Source: Caulobacter sp. (GTDB lineage: Bacteria; Pseudomonadota; Alphaproteobacteria; Caulobacterales; Caulobacteraceae). From it: a stretch of 9,661 bases of DNA. A model generated the notes under the pieces. The model saw nothing but the letters and a program-made list of their open reading frames with translations. It had not been told where the DNA came from and made no database searches. The stretch is taken from positions 1-9,661 of the forward strand of contig JACMOF010000504.1 of the NCBI GenBank assembly GCA_014378155.1, read 5' to 3'. Positions 1-5,909 of this stretch are shown here, in pieces. The first letter of the stretch is position 1. Each line of letters starts with the position of its first letter. Made by a program: the position numbers and the translations under genes.

Positions 1-111
1 CAGGGCCACCAGGGCCCGGTCCAGGGCGTCGACGCCCCGGCCCACGTCGGCCATGGTGTGGCAGTCGGCGGGAACCAGCCGTTCGCCGGCCTCGATATTC
101 GTCTTGACCAT
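1..111 (-). CDS. Chorismate mutase (AroQ/PchB-like), N-terminal part, cut by window edge
   Basis: Reading the minus strand from an ATG at 109-111 gives 37 residues that run off the left edge. After a short leader (MVKTNIEAGERLVPADC) comes HTMADVGRGVDALDRALVAL. This resembles the start of AroQ-class chorismate mutases and of isochorismate-pyruvate lyase PchB, where an (A/D)-x-R-x-x-(I/V)-D-x-(L/I)-D pattern opens the first long helix and is followed by the catalytic Arg/Lys residues, which lie outside this window. The family converts chorismate to prephenate for Phe/Tyr synthesis; PchB-like members split isochorismate. The gene starts 6 bases after the LysR stop on the same strand, so the two are probably co-transcribed. 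The motif is short, so the family call is moderate and chorismate mutase versus lyase cannot be decided here. Confidence 0.6.
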   Translation of the reverse strand, partial: MVKTNIEAGERLVPADCHTMADVGRGVDALDRALVAL

Positions 112-117
112 TTAGCC

Positions 118-1074
118 CTAGATACCCGCGCCGTTGTCCATGGTGAGGAGGGCCGCCTCGTGGGCGGCCGCCTCGGCCTGCAGCCAGTTCACGAACGCCT
201 TGACCTGCGGCAGTCGTCCCTTGGCCTTGGGATGGACGACGTAATAGGCGAAGTCCACCGCCGTGGGAATCTCGAAGGGAATGACCAGCCGTCCGGCGTC
301 CAGATCGGCCTGGGCCAGGGTCTGTTTGGCCAGCGCTATGCCCCGTCCGTTGGCGGCGGCCTCGATCACCATGCTCGATTGGTTGAAGCGCGGCCCGCGC
401 GCCCCGTCCACCGACCGGATGCCGCGCGCCGCCAGCCACATGGCCCAGTCGGGGCAGCTGTCGTCGGCGTCGGGCGAGCCGTCATGCAGCAGGATGTGGT
501 GGGCAAGGCCCTCGGGCGATTCAAGCGGGTTGCTGGCCAGCAGCTCAGGCGAGGCGACCGGGATCACCGTCTCGTTGAGCAGGCGGATGACCTCCAGCCC
601 CGGATAGCGGCCCGAACCGTAGCGGATGGCGAGATCCACCTCGCCGGCTGCGAAATCGACGACCTCCATGCCGGCCGACAGCCAGACATCGACCTGGGGC
701 TGGGCCTGCTCGAACTTACCCAGGCGCGGCACCAGCCACTTGGCGGCGAAGGAGGGCGCGGCGGTCAGGGTCAGGCGGCGGCCATCGACGGCGGCGGTCA
801 GCAGAGAGGCGGCCTCGGCCAGACGGTCGAAGGCCTCGCGCAGGGCGGGCAGGGCGGTCTGGGCGGCGTCGGTCAGCAGCAGGCCCTTGGGCGTGCGCTT
901 GAACAGGGCCGCGCCCACATAGTCCTCAAGGTTCTGGATCTGCTGGCTGACGGCGCCGGGCGTCACCGACAGCTCGTCAGCCGCGCGGCTAAAGTTCAGA
1001 TGGCGCGCGGCGGCCTCGAACGCGCGCAGGGCGTTGAGGGGCGGTAGGCGACGCCGTTCCGACTGTCTTTCCAT
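118..1074 (-). CDS. LysR-family transcriptional regulator, GcvA-like
   Basis: This 318-residue protein has the LysR architecture: an N-terminal winged helix-turn-helix (about residues 12-70, with AADELSVTPGAVSQQIQNLE as the helix-turn-helix core) followed by a periplasmic-binding-protein-like effector domain (about 95-303). The opening LPPLNALRAFEAAARHLNFS and the conserved FAAKWLVPRL stretch are typical of the GcvA branch, whose E. coli member controls glycine cleavage; the ligand here is unknown. I chose the ATG at 1072-1074 because it leaves the usual short leader before the first helix. A TTG at 1134 would add 20 residues unlike the family. It points away from the sulfur operon across a shared 219-base region, so it could regulate that operon or the downstream chorismate mutase gene; the sequence does not say which. 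No clear Shine-Dalgarno is seen before this ATG. Confidence 0.92.
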   Translation of the reverse strand: MERQSERRRLPPLNALRAFEAAARHLNFSRAADELSVTPGAVSQQIQNLEDYVGAALFKRTPKGLLLTDAAQTALPALREAFDRLAEAASLLTAAVDGRRLTLTAAPSFAAKWLVPRLGKFEQAQPQVDVWLSAGMEVVDFAAGEVDLAIRYGSGRYPGLEVIRLLNETVIPVASPELLASNPLESPEGLAHHILLHDGSPDADDSCPDWAMWLAARGIRSVDGARGPRFNQSSMVIEAAANGRGIALAKQTLAQADLDAGRLVIPFEIPTAVDFAYYVVHPKAKGRLPQVKAFVNWLQAEAAAHEAALLTMDNGAGI

Positions 1075-1184
1075 GAGTTTTACTAAACGCCCCGGCAGAA
1101 GACCTTGTTTGCGAAGTGACCCGGTCGCGACCAATTTGCAAGCGTTCGCTGATGGAGACGGCCCTTTTCATCGGTGAACGCGAG

Positions 1185-1210
1185 CGGGGCGGACCCTAGG
1201 GTTCGCCCCG
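1185..1210. promoter_or_regulatory. 26-bp near-perfect palindrome, candidate operator
   Basis: The outer arms CGGGGCG (1185-1191) and CGCCCCG (1204-1210) flank an inner dyad (1193-1196 with 1199-1202) centred on CTAG at 1196-1199. Twelve of 13 base pairs match; the exception is G1192 opposite T1203. It lies in the divergent region between the LysR gene and the sulfur operon, 83 bases before the SUMT start. With no loop and no T-run it looks more like a dimer-binding site than a terminator. Which protein binds is unknown. Confidence 0.45.
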
Positions 1211-1293
1211 TAATGCTTTGGCGCTAACCGGTTTGGCCAAGAGGCCGGCCCGGCGTTTCGTCGATGGCGTTTGGCTTATAGAGGACCTGAATC

Positions 1294-2142
1294 ATGGCTC
1301 GGCCCACGGTCCGATCCGCCTCCGCCCGTACGACCCCCGGCCTCGTCGTCATCGGCGGCGGCGAGAGCGTCCGCGCGCCGGGCCGCGTGACCTTGGTCGG
1401 TGCGGGTCCCGGCGATCCGGAACTGCTGACGATCAAGGCCCTCAAGGCTCTGCAGGCTGCGGATGTCATCGTCCATGACGGGCTCGTTTCCGACGAAATC
1501 CTCGACCTGGCGCCGCGCGGCGCCCAACGGATCAATGTCGCCAAGCGCAAGTCGCGCCATACCTTGCCGCAGGATGACATCAATCAGCTTCTGGTGGCCC
1601 TGGCGCTGGATGGCCTGGCCGTCGTCCGGCTGAAGGGCGGCGACCCCTTCCTGTTCGGTCGCGGCGGCGAGGAACTGGCCGCTTGCCGTGAGGCGGGCGT
1701 CGAATGCCTGGTGGTCCCCGGCGTCACCGCCGCCCTGGCCGCTTCGGCAGGGGCCGGCGCGCCGCTGACCCATCGCGGCTCGGCCCAGGCCGTGACCTTT
1801 GTCACCGGTCATGCGGCGCACGGCGATCCCGATCTGGACTGGACCGCGCTGGCGCGACCGAACCAGACGGTGGTCGTCTATATGGGCGTCAGCACCGCCG
1901 CCCTGATCTCTGCGCGTCTGACGGCGGCCGGCCGCGACGCCGCCACCCCGGCCCTGATCGTCGAGAACGCCAGCCGCCCCGACGAGCGCCGTATCCTCAC
2001 CACGCTCGGCCAGATGGCCGTCGCCGCCGACGGATTGCGGGGTCCGGCGTTGCTGATGGTCGGCGAATCGATGGCCATGGCCGTCGAGGCGGCCCCCGAC
2101 ATCATCTCCTCCACCCTCCAACGCGCGAGCCCCCGGTCATGA
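1294..2142 (+). CDS. cobA: Uroporphyrinogen-III C-methyltransferase (SUMT), siroheme synthesis
   Basis: SUMT uses two S-adenosylmethionine molecules to methylate uroporphyrinogen III to precorrin-2, the precursor of siroheme (and of cobalamin). The 282-residue protein shows the family signatures in order: VTLVGAGPGDPELLTIKAL (residues 32-50), VVRLKGGDPFLFGRGGEE (110-127), VPGVTAALA near 141-149, THRGSAQAVTFVTGH (159-173) and PALLMVGES (251-259). It is the methyltransferase unit only; the N-terminal dehydrogenase/ferrochelatase half of E. coli-type CysG is absent, so those steps must be coded elsewhere. About 30 extra residues precede the first strand. The ATG at 1294 follows GAGGA (1281-1285) with 8 bases between. 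Its stop overlaps the next start as ATGA. Operon context with sulfite reductase implies its main job is siroheme for that enzyme. An annotator might name it cysG. Confidence 0.93.
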   Translation: MARPTVRSASARTTPGLVVIGGGESVRAPGRVTLVGAGPGDPELLTIKALKALQAADVIVHDGLVSDEILDLAPRGAQRINVAKRKSRHTLPQDDINQLLVALALDGLAVVRLKGGDPFLFGRGGEELAACREAGVECLVVPGVTAALAASAGAGAPLTHRGSAQAVTFVTGHAAHGDPDLDWTALARPNQTVVVYMGVSTAALISARLTAAGRDAATPALIVENASRPDERRILTTLGQMAVAADGLRGPALLMVGESMAMAVEAAPDIISSTLQRASPRS

Positions 2143-2504
2143 AGGTCCTCACCGCCAATCGGCTGATCGACGGCGACGTCGTGTTCTGGAAGGCCGGCCG
2201 CTGGGTCGAGGGCTTCGGCGAGGCCGAGCTGTTCGACGAAGCGCATGAGGCCGACGCCGAGGCGGCGGTCGCCAAGGGCAAGACCCAGGCGACCACGGTC
2301 ATCGACGCCTATCTGATCGACGTGGCGCAGGTCGAGGGCGGCCTGGCCCCGGTCAGCTACCGCGAACGCATCCGGGCCCTGGGCCCTACCAACGAACCCA
2401 CCCACGGCAAGCAGGCCGTCGGCGGCGAGGTGATCGAGGCGCTGCGCCATGCCCACGGCGCCGCCCGCTCCACCGGCCGCGTAGACCTGATCCGCAGGAA
2501 GTAA
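2139..2504 (+). CDS. DUF2849 protein, sulfite-reductase operon partner
   Basis: This soluble protein of 121 residues has no signal peptide or membrane segment. It begins MKVLTANRLIDGDVVFW and carries near its C terminus the stretch RERIRALGPTNEP (75-87), which I associate with the DUF2849 family (recognition from memory). The family is small, found mainly in alphaproteobacteria, and often sits directly before a nitrite/sulfite reductase gene; its biochemical role is not known to me. The ATG at 2139-2141 overlaps the SUMT stop as ATGA, so translation is probably coupled, and the stop is separated from the reductase ATG by a single base. It has no cysteine, so it is unlikely to hold an Fe-S cluster itself. 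An assembly factor, small regulatory subunit or electron-donor docking protein would fit the context; none is shown by the sequence. Confidence 0.85.
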   Translation: MKVLTANRLIDGDVVFWKAGRWVEGFGEAELFDEAHEADAEAAVAKGKTQATTVIDAYLIDVAQVEGGLAPVSYRERIRALGPTNEPTHGKQAVGGEVIEALRHAHGAARSTGRVDLIRRK

Positions 2505-2505
2505 G

Positions 2506-4164
2506 ATGTATCAGTACGACGTCATCGACCGCGAGTTCCTGACCGACCGCTCCAACGAGTTCCGGCATCAGGTGGCCCGCCGCCTGGCCGGCGAACTGAC
2601 CGAGGACCAGTTCAAGCCGCTGCGGCTGATGAACGGCCTCTATCTGCAGCTGCACGCCTATATGCTGCGCGTGGCCATCCCCTACGGCTCGCTGAACGCC
2701 CGCCAAGCCCGCCGCCTGGCCTGGATCGCCCGTACCTATGACAAGGGCTACGGGCACATGACCACGCGTCAGAACATCCAGTTCAACTGGGTGAAGCTGA
2801 AGGACACGCCCGATATCCTCGACGCCCTGGCCGAGGTGGACTTGCACGCCATCCAGACCAGCGGCAACTGCATCCGCAACGTCACCGCCGATCCCTATGC
2901 CGGCGCCACGGCCGAGGAGATCGACGACCCGCGCGTCTGGTCCGAGGTGCTGCGCCAGTGGTCGACCCTGCATCCCGAGTTCAGCTTCCTGCCGCGCAAG
3001 TTCAAGATCGCCATCACCGGCGCCTTGAGCGACCGCGCGGCGGTAAAGGTGCACGATATCGGCCTGATCCTGCGCCACGGCCGAGAAGGCCAGATCGGCT
3101 TTGAGGTGATCGTCGGCGGCGGGCAGGGGCGCACGCCCTATGTGGGTCCGACCATCAAGCCGTTCCTGCCAGCCGAGCGGCTGTTGAGCTATGTCGAGGC
3201 CGTGCTGCGCGTCTACAACCGCCACGGCCGCCGCGACAATATCTACAAGGCCCGGATCAAGATCCTGGTCGCCGCCCTCGGGGCCGAGGAGTTCGGCCGC
3301 CAGGTGGACGAGGAGTGGGGCAAGATCAGCGCCGAGCGCGCCGACCTGCCGGCCGCCGAGTTGGCCCGCGTCCGCGCCGCCTTCGCCCAGACGAAGTTCG
3401 AAACCCTGCCGGCCCGTTCCGAAAGCTTCGAGGCCGCCAGGGCGCTGAGCCCGGCCCTGCAACGCTTCGCCCGCAACAACGTCAAGCCGCACAAGCAAAG
3501 CGGCTACGCGATCGTCGAGGTTTCGCTGAAAGCCATCGGCCAGACGCCAGGCGACGCCACCGCGGATCAGTTGGAGGTCGCCGCCGACCTGGCCGAGCGC
3601 TACAGCCTGGACGATCTGCGCGTCACCCATGCCCAGAACCTGGTCTTGCCGCACGTCAGGCTGGACGACCTGCCCGTGGTCCACGCCATGCTGGAAAAGC
3701 ACGGCCTGGCGACGGCCAATATCGACTTGGCCAGCGACATCATCGCCTGTCCGGGCCTGGACTACTGCGCCCTGGCCAACGCCCGCGCCATCCCGATCGC
3801 CCAGGACATAGCCCGCAAGTTCGCCGACCCCGATCGCGCCGAGAAGATCGGCGAGCTGAAGATCAAGATCAGCGGCTGCATCAACGCCTGCGGCCATCAC
3901 CACGTGGCCCATATCGGCATCCTGGGCGTCGACAAGAAGGGCGAGGAATTCTACCAGCTCTCGCTCGGCGGATCGGGGGCGGAGGACGCCTCGATCGGCA
4001 AGATCCTGGGCCCCGGCCTGTCGGCCGACAAGGTGGCCCCGGCCATCGAGTCCCTGGTCGAGGCCTATCTGGCGATCCGTACCGGCGAGGAGCGCTTCCT
4101 CGACACCTATCGCCGCGTCGGCCTCGAACCCTTTAAGGAGGCGGTCTATGCCCAGGCTGATTAG
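2506..4164 (+). CDS. cysI: Sulfite reductase hemoprotein (siroheme / 4Fe-4S, nitrite/sulfite reductase family)
   Basis: This enzyme reduces sulfite to sulfide with six electrons at a siroheme coupled to a [4Fe-4S] cluster, in the cytoplasm. The 552-residue length suits a single-chain hemoprotein with two repeated halves. Visible signatures: TTRQNIQFNW (86-95) and TSGNCIRNV (118-126), which carry basic siroheme/substrate residues such as Arg88 and Arg124, and the cluster motif C415-X5-C421 ... C458-X3-C462, the last Cys bridging cluster and siroheme. The family also includes ferredoxin-dependent nitrite reductases; the flanking SUMT and CysH genes favour sulfite. The start at 2506 follows AGGAAG (2496-2501). 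The 3' end overlaps the DUF934 gene by 17 bases and contains that gene's strong ribosome-binding site. No CysJ-type flavoprotein is nearby, so a ferredoxin or another donor is inferred. Confidence 0.93.
   Translation: MYQYDVIDREFLTDRSNEFRHQVARRLAGELTEDQFKPLRLMNGLYLQLHAYMLRVAIPYGSLNARQARRLAWIARTYDKGYGHMTTRQNIQFNWVKLKDTPDILDALAEVDLHAIQTSGNCIRNVTADPYAGATAEEIDDPRVWSEVLRQWSTLHPEFSFLPRKFKIAITGALSDRAAVKVHDIGLILRHGREGQIGFEVIVGGGQGRTPYVGPTIKPFLPAERLLSYVEAVLRVYNRHGRRDNIYKARIKILVAALGAEEFGRQVDEEWGKISAERADLPAAELARVRAAFAQTKFETLPARSESFEAARALSPALQRFARNNVKPHKQSGYAIVEVSLKAIGQTPGDATADQLEVAADLAERYSLDDLRVTHAQNLVLPHVRLDDLPVVHAMLEKHGLATANIDLASDIIACPGLDYCALANARAIPIAQDIARKFADPDRAEKIGELKIKISGCINACGHHHVAHIGILGVDKKGEEFYQLSLGGSGAEDASIGKILGPGLSADKVAPAIESLVEAYLAIRTGEERFLDTYRRVGLEPFKEAVYAQAD
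4135..4141 (+). promoter_or_regulatory. Consensus ribosome-binding site inside cysI
   Basis: AAGGAGG, the strongest Shine-Dalgarno in the operon, lies inside the last codons of the sulfite reductase gene, 6 bases before the DUF934 ATG at 4148. It fixes that start and suggests the DUF934 gene is translated at a high rate independently of upstream ribosomes. Confidence 0.8.
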
Positions 4165-4648
4165 GCTGGCCGGCGCCACGGCCCAATGGGCCGAGGACGG
4201 CTTCACTCACGTCGCCGACGAAGAGGCCATCCCCGAGGGCGACGTGATCCTTTCCTTGGCCCGCTTCCAGGCCGAGGGCGAGATTCTGCTGTCCAATAGT
4301 CGCCGGGTCGGCGTGCGCATCGAGTCCGACCAGGAGGTCGAGGCCCTGGCCTATGACCTGCCGCGCCTGGCGGTGGTGGCCCTGGCCTTTCCGAAATACC
4401 GTGACGGCCGCGCCTATACCTCGGCCCGCCTGTTGCGCGAGCGGCTGGGCTTCACGGGCGAGGTTCGGGCCGTGGGCGACGTGCTGCAGGAGCAGGCCGG
4501 CTTCATGGTCCGCTGCGGCTTCGACGCCTTCGAACCCAATGACGGGGCGACGCCGGAGGCCTGGACCAAGGCGGCCCACCGCTTCCGCCATGTCTATCAG
4601 CGCGCCGCCGACGACCGGCTGGTGGCGTTCGAGGAACGGGGTGTCTGA
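4148..4648 (+). CDS. DUF934 protein, sulfite-reduction accessory
   Basis: This soluble protein of 166 residues is recognised as DUF934 from the conserved block FPKYRDGRAYTSARLLRERL (81-100), continuing through GEVRAVGDVLQEQ to RCGFDAFE (122-129). Members are commonly annotated as probable oxidoreductases involved in sulfite reduction because of their constant neighbourhood with sulfite reductase and CysH, as here; no reaction has been assigned to my knowledge. The only cysteine is C123, in the conserved RCGF stretch. There is no Rossmann GxGxxG motif, flavin motif or Fe-S motif, so an enzymatic redox role is not evident from sequence and an accessory or structural role is equally possible. 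Its start overlaps cysI by 17 bases and its stop overlaps the cysH start as TGATG. Confidence 0.88.
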   Translation: MPRLIRLAGATAQWAEDGFTHVADEEAIPEGDVILSLARFQAEGEILLSNSRRVGVRIESDQEVEALAYDLPRLAVVALAFPKYRDGRAYTSARLLRERLGFTGEVRAVGDVLQEQAGFMVRCGFDAFEPNDGATPEAWTKAAHRFRHVYQRAADDRLVAFEERGV

Positions 4649-5406
4649 TGGCCTATGACCAAGCCGTGGCCGAGCCGACCTCCAGCACCGCCACCTTGGT
4701 GGCACGGCTGGACGCCGAACTGCGCGACGCCCATCCGCTGACCATCCTGCGCAAGGCCTTCGAAACCTTCGGCGACAGGCTGGCCCTGGTCAGTTCGTTC
4801 GGGGCCGAGTCTGCGGTGCTGCTGCACCTGGCCAGCCAGGTGTCCAAGGACATCCCGGTGCTGTTCCTCGACACCGGCATGCTGTTTGGCCAGACCCTGG
4901 ACTATCGCAAGGGCCTGGCCGCTCAGCTGGGGTTGACCCAGGTGCGCGACCTGCGCCCGGCCTTCGCCGACCTGGCGGTCACTGATCCGAAGTCCGACCT
5001 GTGGCGCACCGATACCGACGCCTGCTGCCACATCCGCAAGGTGCTGCCGCTGGACCGCGCCCTGGGCGAATTTGACGGCTGGATCACCGGCCGCAAGCGC
5101 TTCCACGGCGGCGACCGCCTGCGCCTCGCCGTCGTCGAGCAGGCCGAGGGCCAGATCAAGTTCAACCCCCTGGCCAACTGGGGCAAGGCCGAGCTCGACG
5201 CCTATGTCGACGAGTATCGGTTGCCGGCCCACCCGCTGGTCTCGCAGGGCTTCCCGTCGGTGGGCTGCTGGCCTTGCACCAAGGCGGTCGATGACCCCAA
5301 CGCCGATGTCCGCGCCGGTCGCTGGGCGGGCCAGGACAAGACCGAGTGCGGCATCCACGTCGCTCGCGCCCCAGGCGCCGCGCCGAACGTGGGCGAGGGG
5401 ATCTAG
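4648..5406 (+). CDS. cysH: Adenylylsulfate (APS) reductase, thioredoxin-dependent, 4Fe-4S type
   Basis: This 252-residue enzyme reduces activated sulfate to sulfite with thioredoxin, supplying the substrate of the sulfite reductase encoded two genes upstream. The PP-loop motif SSFGAES (49-55) binds the adenosine phosphosulfate, LDTGMLF follows, and the C-terminal ECGIH (233-237) holds the catalytic Cys234. It also has Cys126-Cys127 (DACCHIRK) and C207-W-P-C210, the paired-cysteine signature that binds a [4Fe-4S] cluster in APS reductases (EC 1.8.4.10) and is missing in E. coli-type PAPS reductases. The preferred substrate is therefore probably APS rather than PAPS, although a few cluster-containing enzymes use both. 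The start overlaps the DUF934 stop by one base (TGATG), with GAGGA at 4631-4635 as a distant ribosome-binding site. It is the last gene of the operon. Confidence 0.94.
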   Translation: MAYDQAVAEPTSSTATLVARLDAELRDAHPLTILRKAFETFGDRLALVSSFGAESAVLLHLASQVSKDIPVLFLDTGMLFGQTLDYRKGLAAQLGLTQVRDLRPAFADLAVTDPKSDLWRTDTDACCHIRKVLPLDRALGEFDGWITGRKRFHGGDRLRLAVVEQAEGQIKFNPLANWGKAELDAYVDEYRLPAHPLVSQGFPSVGCWPCTKAVDDPNADVRAGRWAGQDKTECGIHVARAPGAAPNVGEGI

Positions 5407-5422
5407 CGCCTTCTAGCGCCTT
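5403..5422 (+). repeat. 10-bp tandem duplication across the cysH stop
   Basis: CTAGCGCCTT occurs twice in direct succession (5403-5412 and 5413-5422). The first copy contains the TAG stop of cysH; the second repeats it in another frame. It looks like a recent small slippage duplication with no coding effect. Confidence 0.8.
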
Positions 5423-5468
5423 CCGGGCTTGCCCCGCGCAGTTTGGACGCAGGCTCAGCCGCGGAGGG

Positions 5469-5483
5469 TTAAGCCGCCGTTAT
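5469..5483 (+). promoter_or_regulatory. CtrA-like box (TTAA-N7-TTAT)
   Basis: TTAA at 5469-5472 and TTAT at 5480-5483 are separated by exactly 7 bases, matching 7 of 8 positions of the CtrA consensus TTAA-N7-TTAA known from Caulobacter. It lies 42 bases before the TTG start of the two-gene receiver unit. This would place the unit under the cell-cycle regulator that controls many flagellar and chemotaxis genes. A match of this quality can arise by chance, but TTAA is uncommon in DNA this GC-rich. Confidence 0.4.
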
Positions 5484-5491
5484 CCGTCGTG

Positions 5492-5515
5492 CCCCTACCT
5501 TCACGAAGGTTGGGG
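5492..5515 (+). promoter_or_regulatory. Inverted repeat overlapping the ribosome-binding site
   Basis: CCCC (5492-5495) and ACCTTC (5497-5502) pair with GAAGGT (5505-5510) and GGGG (5512-5515). The only mismatch is T5496 opposite T5511, and the spacer is AC. The G-run that would act as Shine-Dalgarno for the TTG at 5526 (GGGGGGAAA, 5512-5520) is partly inside the 3' arm. As RNA it could hide the ribosome-binding site; as DNA it could be an operator. Confidence 0.45.
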
Positions 5516-5525
5516 GGAAACGATC

Positions 5526-5909
5526 TTGTCAGCGGCGACCACTGAGCTTCATTCGGATGTCGCCACGACATTCGACGTCCTGTCTTGGGAGCTGGAATTG
5601 GCCGGCGCCCGCTGCATCTTTCTCGACACACTGATCGGCAAGTTGCTGATGACGGTTCCGCCCGAGCACCGCGAGCAACTGCTTGAGGGGGTCCAGGCCG
5701 TGGACCTTCTCAGCCAGCACCTGACGGGCCTTTCGACCTTCGCGCGGGGGCTCAGCCAGACCGTCGAGGCCCGAGAAACGATCGGCGTCACAGCGGCGCT
5801 GAAGAGCATCACGCTGGGCGCCTTGGCCGATCGTATGACGACCTCGTTCGGCGGGGAAGAAGCGGGATTGAACGACGGCGACGACGCCGGAGACTTGGAT
5901 CTCTTCTGA
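5526..5909 (+). CDS. 127-aa helical protein with acidic C-terminal tail, receiver partner; function unknown
   Basis: I do not recognise this gene. No ATG or GTG in this frame lies between the cysH stop and position 5526, so TTG at 5526-5528, preceded by GGGGGGAAA, is the best start and gives 127 residues. No signal peptide or membrane segment is visible. Residues 16-105 look almost wholly alpha-helical, including LSWELELAGARCIFLDTLIG and HREQLLEGVQAVDLLSQHLT, followed by a glycine/acid-rich tail (109-127) ending DDAGDLDLF. The stop overlaps the start of the receiver gene as TGATG, so the two products are probably made together and may interact. The tail resembles in style the acidic, hydrophobic-ended C-terminal CheY-docking peptide of CheZ, and QHLTG (64-68) recalls CheZ's DLTGQ but lacks both catalytic residues. 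That relation is only a hypothesis; a histidine-phosphotransfer-like helical bundle is another. Confidence 0.75.
   Translation: MSAATTELHSDVATTFDVLSWELELAGARCIFLDTLIGKLLMTVPPEHREQLLEGVQAVDLLSQHLTGLSTFARGLSQTVEARETIGVTAALKSITLGALADRMTTSFGGEEAGLNDGDDAGDLDLF

Noticed and set aside
58..1047. 329-codon plus-strand frame opposite the LysR gene
   Set aside because: Repetitive Gly/Arg/Gln-rich translation, typical of an antisense shadow in GC-rich DNA.
1075..1134. Upstream TTG start for the LysR gene, adding 20 residues
   Set aside because: Extra residues are unlike LysR leaders; the ATG at 1072-1074 gives the usual distance to the helix-turn-helix.
1276..2121. 281-codon minus-strand frame opposite the SUMT gene
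   Set aside because: Low-complexity Gly/Arg/Asp/Gln-rich shadow; the plus strand carries all SUMT motifs.
1704..2138. Upstream extension of the DUF2849 frame inside the SUMT gene
   Set aside because: Arg/Gly/Pro-rich shadow; the ATG at 2139 with ATGA coupling gives the family's usual length.
2386..4206. 606-codon open frame on the minus strand opposite DUF2849 and cysI
   Set aside because: It mirrors the high-GC third positions of cysI, has a low-complexity Gly/Ala/Val/Gln composition and no motif, while the plus strand shows clear enzyme signatures.
4597..5358. 253-codon minus-strand frame opposite cysH
   Set aside because: No motifs; the plus strand has an intact APS reductase.
5407..5468. 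Rho-independent terminator after cysH
   Set aside because: No stem followed by a T-run could be found.
5346..5525. Longer 187-aa version of the helical protein starting inside cysH
   Set aside because: The added 60 residues are Arg-rich out-of-frame translation of the cysH end and intergenic DNA and contain the CtrA-like box.
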